A stretch of DNA of 8,946 nucleotides from Lentisphaeria bacterium. Its GTDB lineage: Bacteria; Verrucomicrobiota; Lentisphaeria; Victivallales; UBA1829. Numbering within the stretch: the first letter of the stretch is position 1; each line of letters opens with the position of its first letter. The DNA is taken from assembly GCA_019408975.1 (NCBI GenBank), contig DXVA01000017.1, positions 11,291 through 20,236 of the forward strand, in the 5' to 3' direction. Shown in pieces: positions 1 to 6,602 of this stretch. Position numbers and translations under genes: made by a program. The notes beneath the pieces were generated by a model. The model saw only the letters and a list, made by a program, of their open reading frames with translations, did no database searches and had not been told where the DNA came from.

Positions 1-760
1 TGCTGTCAGGCGGATCGTCGGAGGAAGAATCCGGATCGTCGCCGCCAGAAGAATCGTCTTTACAACTTCCCACCGGGTAAAGCACCAACTTGCCGTTTGA
101 AAGCCCCAGGATTCCGCTGCCGCCCGGCCAGTCGGGACCATCGCTGGAACTTGACGACGAACTTGACGAACTGCTGGAACTGCTGCTGGAAGAGCTGGAA
201 GAATCATCTCCGTCAGGCACTCCACCTTTAGTGAACATTATTACAGCCTTGAAGTAGCCCCGATAACCTGGTTCCGAAAACTGCATGACACCGACTTTCC
301 CGTCGCCATAAAGCAACCGGGCTGGGCTGCAAGGAACAGCTGCGAATTCCTCAACCGCGCCCTTTTCAGTCAGGATCGGAGCCACGCAGTCACCAACTTT
401 GGCCTTCGTTTTGATCGGGACCAGGGAGATTCCACCAATAATGCAGTCTCCAACACCGTCCGCAGGCAGTTCTGTGGGAATGATCCCCCAAGTTTGACTG
501 CTTCCGTCATAAGGGGTGCAGGGAAGAACCCCGGTCGGAGATTCTTCCTCGCTCATCATGTCGATGGTCACAGCAGAACCGGCAGGGAGCGTTTGCCCGG
601 AGCTGTTCCAGACAGAAAGGCGCAGGCTGCTGTTGGCAGAGCCTTTGGTGCTTCTCCCCCCGATCCGGCTGGACGCGTTGACCAGGTCACGGATATTGTT
701 CTCCAAGACCGAGTTCGGCTGGAATGGCTCGCCCTTGTTAACATGAGGAAAAAACGCCAT
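1..760 (-). CDS. Tail-associated protein with 20-serine linker, partial (3' end outside window)
   Basis: I do not recognise a named family. The frame is open from an ATG at 760 to the window edge (253 codons) with no stop, so the C-terminus is missing. It starts 8 bases after the stop of the preceding gene; GAGGTGAAAT, overlapping that stop, serves as ribosome binding site. The N-terminus (MAFFPHVNKGEPFQPNSVLE) and residues up to about 180 look like a soluble, beta-rich domain with many Gly, Val and Pro. Residues 187-206 are 20 consecutive serines, followed by a short Trp/Gly-rich segment (GPDWPGGSGILGLSNGKLVL) and a second Ser/Asp/Pro-rich stretch at the edge. I see no signal peptide or membrane segment. 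Its place two genes after the tape measure suggests a baseplate, tail-tip or fibre-associated structural protein. That role is inferred from position only; the reading frame itself is secure. Confidence 0.8.
   Translation of the reverse strand, partial: MAFFPHVNKGEPFQPNSVLENNIRDLVNASSRIGGRSTKGSANSSLRLSVWNSSGQTLPAGSAVTIDMMSEEESPTGVLPCTPYDGSSQTWGIIPTELPADGVGDCIIGGISLVPIKTKAKVGDCVAPILTEKGAVEEFAAVPCSPARLLYGDGKVGVMQFSEPGYRGYFKAVIMFTKGGVPDGDDSSSSSSSSSSSSSSSSSSSSDGPDWPGGSGILGLSNGKLVLYPVGSCKDDSSGGDDPDSSSDDPPDS
143..202 (-). repeat. Poly-serine coding tract, 20 codons
   Basis: Twenty consecutive serine codons lie in the frame of the left-edge gene (residues 187-206). All six serine codons occur: 11 of TCN type (2 TCT, 4 TCC, 2 TCA, 3 TCG) and 9 of AGY type (5 AGC, 4 AGT). 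The mixture means the run is not a simple DNA microsatellite. It probably acts as a flexible interdomain linker. Confidence 0.9.
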
Positions 761-768
761 ATTTCACC

Positions 769-1632
769 TCAAATTCCCAGGCTGCCAAAACTGTCCGTAT
801 AACAGACTTCCGCCTTGTAGATCTTTTTCACCTTCCGGACTCGTTCACCGTTCTTTACCTCGTCGTCAGTCAAGGCCCAGATATATTCAAAGCCTTTTTT
901 CGATCCTACGCTATGTCCGGCGACTGTCGCCTTGTTCTCATTCAGACGGATCGCAAAGTGGAAACTGACGTTCACTTTTTTCGATCCTTTGGTCGGCGCT
1001 GAATAAGAACAGCCCAGGAACATGACTTCCCCACTGGACCAGCCTTTGAAAGATCCGCTGTTAACTTTGCCAACGAGCTCCGCCACTTTGCGCTTCCAGC
1101 TGGTCCCCGTTACCTTACTTTTGCTCATCGGTTTGGTGTAGGTTTCCCGGAGTTCTCCTATTGAAACGTCAACACCGGCCGCTTCGCTTTCGCTGCCATC
1201 CTTGCCGTTCCAACCGATCGGAACTGCTGCCGCTACGCTGGCCGAATCCTTTGTCTGCCCATCAGCAGCATAAACGCAGGTTTGCTCAATTGCCTGGGTC
1301 ATGTGTTTTGTTCCGGCCGAACAGTCAAAGGAAACTGTCGGTTCATCGTCCTCACTTCCAGAATCGCCTCCGGACGAGGAAGATTCGGAGCCATACTTGA
1401 CATCAATCTTCCAGGTATCGTCCGTCAGACGTTCGGAAACGGAAACAGACTTTTTCGGGATAGAGGAGTATTCCTCCGGCGCTTCGGTATAAGCCGCTTC
1501 ACAGGCTTCCGCGTCTGTAGTTGCACCTGAAACGATGTAATGAACCGTTGCGGCGCTGGACGAGTGTGTTCCGGAGCCTTGTTCGAGCTCAAGATCAACT
1601 GCGTCCCAGGCCTGAATTACTTTTATTGACAT
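769..1632 (-). CDS. Conserved phage tail protein with Ser/Asp linker, after tape measure
   Basis: 287 residues with no named function. It starts 12 bases after the tape measure stop, with AGGAG 7 bases before the ATG. Residues 1-80 form a small domain; residues 81-97 are a Ser/Gly/Asp/Glu-rich linker containing four serines in a row; residues 98-287 form the larger domain. The larger domain has landmarks I recall from uncharacterised prophage proteins of planctomycetes and relatives: a TKHMTQ segment (108-113), IGELRETY (158-165), GKVNSGSFKGWSSGEVMFLG (188-207), a hydrophobic HFAIRLNEN stretch (225-233), GFEYIWALTD (247-256) and a C-terminal FGSLGI. That family link is from memory and untested. 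The position directly after the tape measure is where distal tail or baseplate hub proteins usually lie, so a tail-tip role is the best inference. There is no signal peptide or membrane segment, consistent with a virion component. Confidence 0.8.
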   Translation of the reverse strand: MSIKVIQAWDAVDLELEQGSGTHSSSAATVHYIVSGATTDAEACEAAYTEAPEEYSSIPKKSVSVSERLTDDTWKIDVKYGSESSSSGGDSGSEDDEPTVSFDCSAGTKHMTQAIEQTCVYAADGQTKDSASVAAAVPIGWNGKDGSESEAAGVDVSIGELRETYTKPMSKSKVTGTSWKRKVAELVGKVNSGSFKGWSSGEVMFLGCSYSAPTKGSKKVNVSFHFAIRLNENKATVAGHSVGSKKGFEYIWALTDDEVKNGERVRKVKKIYKAEVCYTDSFGSLGI

Positions 1633-1644
1633 GGTTTTCTCCTG

Positions 1645-4338
1645 TTAATTGTAACTCAAAGTCGCGGGAGCAGATCCCGATTTCATACGCTTGAGTTGTC
1701 TGTTTGTTTCTTTGGTATTGGCAACAATAGCCTCCGTCGCTTTTGCGGTCCGTTCCTGGGCCGATCCACCGCCGCCAAGAAGCGCGTCGAGCTCTTTTGC
1801 GCTCCATGCGCCGACAGATTTTCCGGCAGTGGAGGACAAATTGAGCGCAGCCTGTTCGGTCCTCGCTGCGGCTTCATTAGCCCGCTGCTGTTCAGCTTCG
1901 ACCGCCGCAGCCTTTTCTGCTGCCCGCTGCTTCACTTCGTCCATTGCGCCTTGCCATTCAGCCTTCGCCACGTTGATTTCAGCGGCAGCTTCCCCAACAG
2001 CCTGGTTATATTTCCGCTGATTTTCGGCAATTTCGCCCACCATAGCATCTTCCGCCCCTTTGATCGCGCTGTCCCATTCGCTGGTGTCGATCGGGGCATT
2101 TGCCTCTGCCAGGCCCGCGTCGGAACGCGCTTTATTCTGATTGATCTTTGCAATCATCGCGTCGTCAAGGCCTTTGTTAGCCGCTGCCCATTCCGCGTTG
2201 AGAGCGTCGAGCTCCCGTTGGGATTGGCGCTCAGCATTGGCAGATTGCTGTCTCCGGGAGTCACGACGTCGCTGATATTCACGCTCAACGACAGCGATTT
2301 CAGCTTTGACAGATTCCTCTGAATCAAACAGGCCCTTTGTGCGAATCCAGGCTTTCTGGATTTCCAGAACTGTTTTTTCAAAAGCACTGACGATCCCGTC
2401 CCAGATATAATTCCAGGCTTTTTGCATAGCGTTTCCAATATATTTCAGGCCGACCAGCAGGCCGTACCAGAGATTATTGCCGAGTTTCAGGATTGAGGTC
2501 GAAACAACAGCCCAGGAGTCATCCAGGAAGTTCACCAGCGGATACCACACTTTTAAGATGCACTTCCAGAGATATTTGAAGCCGTAAAGCATGCCATACC
2601 AGAAGTGATATGCTCCCTTCAGGATTGAGAAAATAACGATCGTCCAGCTGTCTGAAAGAAAGTTTTTCAGGCTAAACCAGGTTTTTTTAAGTGGGAAAAG
2701 CCCCTGCAACCATACAACGTTCAATGCAGCCAATCCGACCTTAGCGGCCCCGGCAAGATCTCCAGATGCCAGAGCGATCTTTATGACTACCCAGGTTTTT
2801 CCAACGACCTCTTTGATCCCGGAAAACGCAGTTTTGAAATCAGAGGCCATACCTTTTACTGAATCCGCACAGATGTCCCATGCACCGGTCAATTTCCAGA
2901 CAACTGCAATTAAAGCACCCAGCGCCACACCGACCAGAACGGCAGGACTTGAGATCGCTGTCCACATCGCCAGAGCGACAACTTTGACGCCGATCATTAC
3001 AGCTTTAAGAGCCGTAGAAATGGCCATTAGCCCCTTAACCGCCGCGATAGGAGCCAGTACAGCGACCTTTAAGATCGTGAACGCTGTGCTCAACGTTCCG
3101 ACTGCGAAGGCCACCGCTTTGAACGCCAGCCCCAGGGTAATCAAAGCTGCTCCGGCAGCCAGTAACCCAGCAATAATTTTAACTGCTGTAATCACCACGC
3201 CCTTGTGAGCCGCGATCCATTCTGCAACCTTTGTCAGCACATCGGACATCCTTTTTATATAGGGTCCCAGCGCTTCACCGATAATTCGGCCGATGGCAAT
3301 CTGGCAGCCTTCAACCGCCGACATAAAGATTCGGAAAGCGCCACCGATACCGGAGTCCATTTCCTCGGCTGTCTGGGCCGCTGTCCCGTTGACGGTCTGA
3401 AGTTTTTTGATAAATTCATCGAGCTGCTGAATATTGCCTCCCAGCTGGAGACCAGCCAAAGATCCGCGCAGGTCAAAAATCTCTTCTGCAAATCCCAGAC
3501 GTTGAGCTGTCGGCATGGAGGCCATAGCTTTTGCAATATCAGCCATAATGTCCGGCATTGCCCGGAGATTCCCGTTGGCGTCGGTAGTGGCGATTCCCAT
3601 AGCTTTGAGCTTCGCCTGAATCTTGGTGTTGGCGAACTGGCTGTACGCCTTACGCAGCGCTGTACCGGCCAAGCTGCCCTTAATGCCCATATTCGCCAGA
3701 ACTCCCAGAGCCGCAGATACATTGGTAATTGAGTCACCGGCAGCAGCCGCCTGGGGACCGGCCATTTTCAAACCTTCTGCAAGGTCCGTCAGTGTTTGAG
3801 CTGATCCGTTGGCCGTCGCAGTTAGAATATCCGCCACGTTTGACATCTTTGAAGATTCAATTCCGAACACTCGCATATTATTCGCTGCGATTTCTGCTGC
3901 CTCCGAAAGCTCCGTTCCCGTTGCTCTGGAGAGGTTCAGCACAGCCGGGATCGCAGCTTCAATCTCCTTCGGGGAGAAGCCCATGCGCCCAAGCGCAGTC
4001 ATGCCTTCAGCCACCTGTTTCGCTGTAAAACTTGTGGTCCGGCCGAGCCTTTCGGCAACTTCCGTCAGAGATTTGAACTGCTGTTCTGTTGCGGCGGTGA
4101 CCGCTTTCACCATTCGCATTTCGTCGTCGAAATCTGCAAATGTCTTTGTTGAATAAGCCAAAGGAGCCGCTGCCAGCGTTGCAACAGTAACAAGGTTCTT
4201 TCCCACACTCGTCATGGAATTGCCAAAGTTTCTGAGCTTGGCCTGGGCTGCTTTCAGCCCGCGTTCAAGTTTGGTCTGGTCGAGCATCAATTCAACAAAT
4301 GCGCGACCGGCTCTTACATTTCCAGATGCTCCACTCAT
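1645..4338 (-). CDS. Phage tail tape measure protein
   Basis: 897 residues. It sets tail length during assembly and is thought to be ejected ahead of the DNA. The ATG at 4338 is preferred over one ten codons upstream because it has a strong AAAGGAGG site 9 bases upstream and forms a 4-base ATGA overlap with the preceding gene. The N-terminal part, up to about residue 350, matches TP901-type tape measure domains (FDDEMRMVKAVTAATEQQFK, then LGRTTSFTAKQVAEGMTALG and NMGIKGSLAGTALRKAY). Residues about 381-481 are a long hydrophobic stretch with several potential membrane-spanning segments. Residues 553-640 hold two aromatic-rich 44-residue repeats. Residues about 672-828 are charged, Ala/Glu/Arg-rich and predicted coiled coil. 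It follows two chaperone genes, as is standard in long-tailed phages. By comparison with lambda gpH (853 residues, tail about 135 nm), a tail of roughly 130-140 nm is expected; this is an estimate. Confidence 0.95.
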   Translation of the reverse strand: MSGASGNVRAGRAFVELMLDQTKLERGLKAAQAKLRNFGNSMTSVGKNLVTVATLAAAPLAYSTKTFADFDDEMRMVKAVTAATEQQFKSLTEVAERLGRTTSFTAKQVAEGMTALGRMGFSPKEIEAAIPAVLNLSRATGTELSEAAEIAANNMRVFGIESSKMSNVADILTATANGSAQTLTDLAEGLKMAGPQAAAAGDSITNVSAALGVLANMGIKGSLAGTALRKAYSQFANTKIQAKLKAMGIATTDANGNLRAMPDIMADIAKAMASMPTAQRLGFAEEIFDLRGSLAGLQLGGNIQQLDEFIKKLQTVNGTAAQTAEEMDSGIGGAFRIFMSAVEGCQIAIGRIIGEALGPYIKRMSDVLTKVAEWIAAHKGVVITAVKIIAGLLAAGAALITLGLAFKAVAFAVGTLSTAFTILKVAVLAPIAAVKGLMAISTALKAVMIGVKVVALAMWTAISSPAVLVGVALGALIAVVWKLTGAWDICADSVKGMASDFKTAFSGIKEVVGKTWVVIKIALASGDLAGAAKVGLAALNVVWLQGLFPLKKTWFSLKNFLSDSWTIVIFSILKGAYHFWYGMLYGFKYLWKCILKVWYPLVNFLDDSWAVVSTSILKLGNNLWYGLLVGLKYIGNAMQKAWNYIWDGIVSAFEKTVLEIQKAWIRTKGLFDSEESVKAEIAVVEREYQRRRDSRRQQSANAERQSQRELDALNAEWAAANKGLDDAMIAKINQNKARSDAGLAEANAPIDTSEWDSAIKGAEDAMVGEIAENQRKYNQAVGEAAAEINVAKAEWQGAMDEVKQRAAEKAAAVEAEQQRANEAAARTEQAALNLSSTAGKSVGAWSAKELDALLGGGGSAQERTAKATEAIVANTKETNRQLKRMKSGSAPATLSYN
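2419..2682 (-). repeat. Two tandem 44-residue repeats in tape measure protein
   Basis: Residues 553-596 (DNA 2682-2551) and 597-640 (DNA 2550-2419) align without gaps. Shared positions include W at 2, NFL at 7-9, D-S-W at 11-13, SILK at 19-22, WYG at 28-30, L at 32, G at 34 and KY at 36-37. A third, degraded unit appears to start with AWNYIWDGI. The repeat is clear in protein and much weaker in DNA, so the duplication is old. Confidence 0.85.
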
Positions 4339-4583
4339 ACCGGGGTTCCTCCTTTCCGTTGTTTGCACCAGATGTCACGCAGAATGGATAGCGGGGCTTT
4401 GCCCGCATGTTTTTTCTGCTGGTATGGATTGAATTCTGATGCGCTGGCTGCTTTGCTTTTTTTCGGATCGCGCATCACGTTGACGATCATTGCCATGAGG
4501 TTTGAGGTCTGCGCCCACTCCATTTTCCCGCGTCCATCTGCCATTTTCAGCAGTTCGCGCAGGGTAAATGGATCTGGGTTCAC
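4335..4583 (-). CDS. Putative second tail assembly chaperone (gpT-like position)
   Basis: 82 residues. The N-terminal motif FTLRELLKMADGRGKMEW, followed by MAMIVNVMRDPKKSKAASAS and FNPYQ, resembles small proteins encoded between the first tail chaperone and the tape measure in many siphophages; the family match is from memory. These proteins hold the tape measure protein while the tail tube polymerises around it. The gene starts with GTG in a GTGA overlap with the preceding gene and ends in an ATGA overlap with the tape measure gene. Its frame is -1 relative to the first chaperone, and that frame has no stop for at least the last 35 codons of the upstream gene, so a frameshift fusion product is possible. 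An AGGAA sequence 9 bases before the GTG supports independent initiation. The role rests mainly on position and the RELLKMA / RDPKK signature. Confidence 0.75.
   Translation of the reverse strand: MNPDPFTLRELLKMADGRGKMEWAQTSNLMAMIVNVMRDPKKSKAASASEFNPYQQKKHAGKAPLSILRDIWCKQRKGGTPV
4348..4355 (-). promoter_or_regulatory. Strong ribosome binding site deciding the tape measure start
   Basis: On the minus strand the sequence is AAAGGAGG, 9 bases before the ATG at 4338. It lies inside the 3' end of the upstream chaperone gene and sits too far downstream to serve the alternative ATG at 4368, so it fixes the start at 4338. Confidence 0.75.
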
Positions 4584-5071
4584 TCCGCAGATTCCTGCGC
4601 TTTCCCAGATAAGCCGGTCAACTGTTCCAGCGCGGAGACCATTTTGTTTTCGAAGTCCCCGTCTGCCATCAGAGCGTCCAGACGCTTCCGGGCAATCTCC
4701 TCGAAACGGCGGGTTGCAGACAGAATTTTCTGGAAGGCGAGCCGTTTCGGAGCCGGGAAAAAATCAATGATCTCGTCCAACAGAGCAGTGGTCGCATGTT
4801 CGACAGCATCTCCAGCCATCGCCATTCCGAAATCCTCGTCAGTCACGCCCTTTTGGTCACACTCTGCCTTGCAGACTGCGTAGAGAACATCGACGAGCAG
4901 AACCGGATCGCTGGACAACTGTTCCAGAAGTTTCGTATCGGGATTGTTGTTTTTATCCAGCTCGACGATGGCTGTCAGATCAACTCCGCAAAGCGCTCGG
5001 ACTCTTTTTATTGCTGCCACATTTACAGCCAAAGTCCAGACGCGACCAGTATTATCAGTAAAGGTTTTCAT
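4580..5071 (-). CDS. Tail assembly chaperone 1
   Basis: 163 residues, starting MKTFTDNTGRVWTLAVNVAA. It is largely helical and acidic, of a size and position (between tail tube and tape measure) matching siphophage tail assembly chaperones such as lambda gpG or HK97 gp13. The middle contains VLLVDVLYAVCKAECDQKGV and FGMAMAGDAVEHATTALLDE, typical of a chaperone related to these families; the C-terminus is charged. An upstream in-frame GTG at 5161 would add 30 residues and overlap the tail tube stop. I reject it because those codons run through a terminator hairpin and encode a basic, low-complexity leader. The ribosome binding site at 5071 is weak (AAAGAA in an A-rich leader), suggesting lower expression than the tail tube gene. 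The gene call is secure; the chaperone role is inferred from order and composition. Confidence 0.8.
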   Translation of the reverse strand: MKTFTDNTGRVWTLAVNVAAIKRVRALCGVDLTAIVELDKNNNPDTKLLEQLSSDPVLLVDVLYAVCKAECDQKGVTDEDFGMAMAGDAVEHATTALLDEIIDFFPAPKRLAFQKILSATRRFEEIARKRLDALMADGDFENKMVSALEQLTGLSGKAQESAE

Positions 5072-5107
5072 GATTATTTTTTCTTTGATTTGTAAAGATT
5101 TTTTCTT

Positions 5108-5151
5108 AAAAACGCCCCGGAATTTGAGCTTCATTGAGAGGCTTCCGGGGC
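5108..5151 (-). terminator. Intrinsic terminator after tail tube gene
   Basis: Read on the minus strand, GCCCCGGAA (5151-5143) and TTCCGGGGC (5122-5114) form a perfect 9-bp stem with a 20-base loop, followed directly by GTTTTTAAG. It begins 6 bases after the tail tube stop codon and lies before the chosen start of the chaperone gene. It would lower transcription of the chaperone and tape measure genes relative to the abundant tail tube protein. The long loop may make termination partial. Confidence 0.75.
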
Positions 5152-5157
5152 TCACTG

Positions 5158-5568
5158 TCACTTCCAGACCGGCGCTCGCGTTGAAGCTGTAGGTTTCGCA
5201 GTAACGGAAACAGTCAGAGCTTCTTCAAGCGGCTGTTCCACCGAAAAGCCGGTGATCGAAAAGTCCGCGTCGAGACCATGATCGTTGCCATCTGTGATAA
5301 ACAGCGCAATCGGCGTGTTGGAAAAGTATGCCTCCTGAAACGCAGTAAAGTCTGCATCCTCGGTATCGTACAGAATACCGAATTCCAGGGATGCTTCTTT
5401 CAACGTAGCGATAGATGCCTTCCAGCCCTGAGTGGCGCGAGTGGTCACGTCGGCTTCGCCGGACTCCAAGTTAAGTGTGAGGTCTTTGACGTTCTTTACT
5501 TCGGTGCTTCCGGTCTGACCGGCAGCGCCACGAAGAAGAACAGCATCAAGTCCAAGTACAACTGCCAT
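5158..5568 (-). CDS. Major tail tube protein
   Basis: 136 residues, starting MAVVLGLDAVLLRGAAGQTG. The composition (beta-rich, Thr/Ser/Ala/Val, few Cys) and the pattern NVKDLTLNLESGEADVTTRA followed by GWKASIATLKEASLEFGILYD are characteristic of siphophage tail tube subunits, which include a 'virion-form' marker of this kind near the N-terminus. The protein polymerises into the hollow tube through which DNA passes. The ribosome binding site is AAGGAGA, 8 bases before the ATG, and the gene is separated from its upstream neighbour by 19 bases, more than most genes here. It is followed by an intrinsic terminator, fitting a need for hundreds of copies per particle. Identification rests on order (neck proteins upstream, chaperones downstream) and the sequence pattern. 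Confidence 0.85.
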   Translation of the reverse strand: MAVVLGLDAVLLRGAAGQTGSTEVKNVKDLTLNLESGEADVTTRATQGWKASIATLKEASLEFGILYDTEDADFTAFQEAYFSNTPIALFITDGNDHGLDADFSITGFSVEQPLEEALTVSVTAKPTASTRAPVWK

Positions 5569-5587
5569 AATAAATTCTCCTTGAGGG

Positions 5588-5983
5588 TTATGGTTTTACA
5601 GAATCTTCCCACAGTTTTGGAAGTTGTGGGGCTACCTTTTGAAGCGTCGGCCCCATCAGCGGGCGCTTCGGATATTTCCGGCGACGGTAGATGCCACCGA
5701 ATTCGTGTGCGGTCATGGAAATACCAATGAAACTTTCTGCCGGTCCCACGACAACAGTCATGCGCTGCCTTTCGACGCCAAACAGAATGGAGCGTTTCAA
5801 AAGGCCACGACGGGTGTGTGGTGGTGATCCGGGACTTGAATAATTCTTTGAACGCGAGACTGCGTTCCGGGCAGATTTCCGTATATAAGCGCCAGCTCTG
5901 GAAAGAGGCTTCGGGCTGCTTTTTTTGACCGCGTTGCGCACCGCGTTACTGTCGAACTCGATGCGAACATTTGTATTGGTCAC
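5588..5983 (-). CDS. HK97 gp10-like neck / tail-completion protein
   Basis: 131 residues, starting with GTG in a GTGA overlap with the preceding gene. It is strongly basic. Landmarks are KKSSPKPLSRAGAYIRKSAR near residue 20, then SPGSPPHTRRGLLKRSILFG, VVVGPAESF, HEFGG (about residue 95) and RPLMGPTLQKVAPQLPKLW at the C-terminus. The order of a 'PGxPPxxxxGxLxxSI' segment, a 'VGP' strand, a 'HEFGG' turn and 'RPFMxPALxK' is the signature of HK97 gp10-type and Mu gpG-type virion morphogenesis proteins. These act at the head-tail interface or in tail completion. Its place directly before the tail tube gene agrees. Family assignment is good; the exact structural role is inferred. Confidence 0.85.
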   Translation of the reverse strand: MTNTNVRIEFDSNAVRNAVKKSSPKPLSRAGAYIRKSARNAVSRSKNYSSPGSPPHTRRGLLKRSILFGVERQRMTVVVGPAESFIGISMTAHEFGGIYRRRKYPKRPLMGPTLQKVAPQLPKLWEDSVKP

Positions 5984-6375
5984 GAGCAGATCTTCTTGAA
6001 CGTCAATTCAATGACGCTGGTGAACTGCCCGCGCTCCCGGAGGTGCTCCGGGGAATAGATGGGATTGTAAGCGACGCAGACGCAGGTCGCATTTGCAAGT
6101 TTTTTGTTCAGGAATGAAAGACCGAGACCTTCGACTGTCTGCAATAACGTGTCGAGCTCATCTTCGCATCCGCGTTTAAGGAAGCCGATCTGGACCTTCA
6201 GCAGTTCCTCGTGAGCCGCCCGGCTCACTGTTTTATATTCCGGATTTACCGGGACGACAATGACGCGCATTGTTTCCAAGTCCCGGAGATCAAAGGTCGG
6301 AAAATAAAGGACTTCTGCATTATATTCGGCCAGAGAGTCGGCAACGGCAACAGCCAAGTTTACAACATTGCTCAT
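5980..6375 (-). CDS. Putative tail terminator / minor tail protein
   Basis: 131 residues, starting MSNVVNLAVAVADSLAEYNA. It overlaps its upstream neighbour by ATGA and its downstream neighbour by GTGA. The predicted fold alternates helix and strand: an N-terminal helix, a MRVIVVPVNPEY strand, LLKVQIGFLKRG, a helix with DELDTLLQTVEGL, and a C-terminal FTSVIELTFKK strand. This size, the strand ending in 'ELTFKK' and the position before a gp10-like protein match phage tail terminator proteins, which cap the tail tube and join it to the head. I cannot identify the family with certainty from sequence alone. Confidence 0.7.
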   Translation of the reverse strand: MSNVVNLAVAVADSLAEYNAEVLYFPTFDLRDLETMRVIVVPVNPEYKTVSRAAHEELLKVQIGFLKRGCEDELDTLLQTVEGLGLSFLNKKLANATCVCVAYNPIYSPEHLRERGQFTSVIELTFKKICS

Positions 6376-6602
6376 TTTACCACCGCGATTATTAGGTTAC
6401 CAATTGCACCGAGCATCGCTATAACAGCGGCGGCCAGTGCTGACATAATGGTTTTTTGCATTTCCGCAGCCGGTTTACAAGGCGGGATGTGGTGCTGCCG
6501 GTCCTCGAAGTGCATTTTAACCATGCCCCTGAGTTCGGCAATATCCAGCCTGGCGCTGTTGAGCTCGTGCCAGATGTCTTTGTGATCCGGAGTATCAGGC
6601 AT
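6372..6602 (-). CDS. Small single-pass membrane protein with coiled-coil N-terminus
   Basis: 76 residues, starting MPDTPDHKDIWHELNSARLD. Residues 8-30 form a probable amphipathic or coiled-coil helix; residues 31-42 contain a His/Cys cluster (H31, H37, H38, C42) with a PPC turn; residues 51-76 are a hydrophobic segment able to span a membrane, ending in a single Lys. It overlaps the upstream stop by 8 bases (ATGCCTGA) and has AGGAG 6 bases before the ATG, so it is a real translated gene. The architecture resembles XhlA-like holin-associated or other small phage membrane proteins, but such a protein is unexpected among head-tail connector genes. It could be a holin-like protein, a superinfection-exclusion factor or something unknown. 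No function is assigned. Confidence 0.75.
   Translation of the reverse strand: MPDTPDHKDIWHELNSARLDIAELRGMVKMHFEDRQHHIPPCKPAAEMQKTIMSALAAAVIAMLGAIGNLIIAVVK

Noticed and set aside
143..202. Simple trinucleotide microsatellite or CRISPR-like repeat
   Set aside because: The DNA is irregular with all six serine codons mixed; there is no fixed repeat unit and there are no spacers.
494..802. Two overlapping plus-strand frames
   Set aside because: They are antisense to the left-edge tail protein and the end of its neighbour, both of which have proper starts and coupled spacing.
1696..2322. Plus-strand frame of 208 codons opposite the tape measure gene
   Set aside because: It is Phe/Cys/Arg-rich shadow sequence opposite the coiled-coil coding region, with no ribosome binding site.
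4590..4610. GGGAAAG as a lambda-like slippery heptamer
   Set aside because: In the reading frame it falls as TCT GGG AAA GCG rather than G GGA AAG, so tandem slippage would give poor re-pairing.
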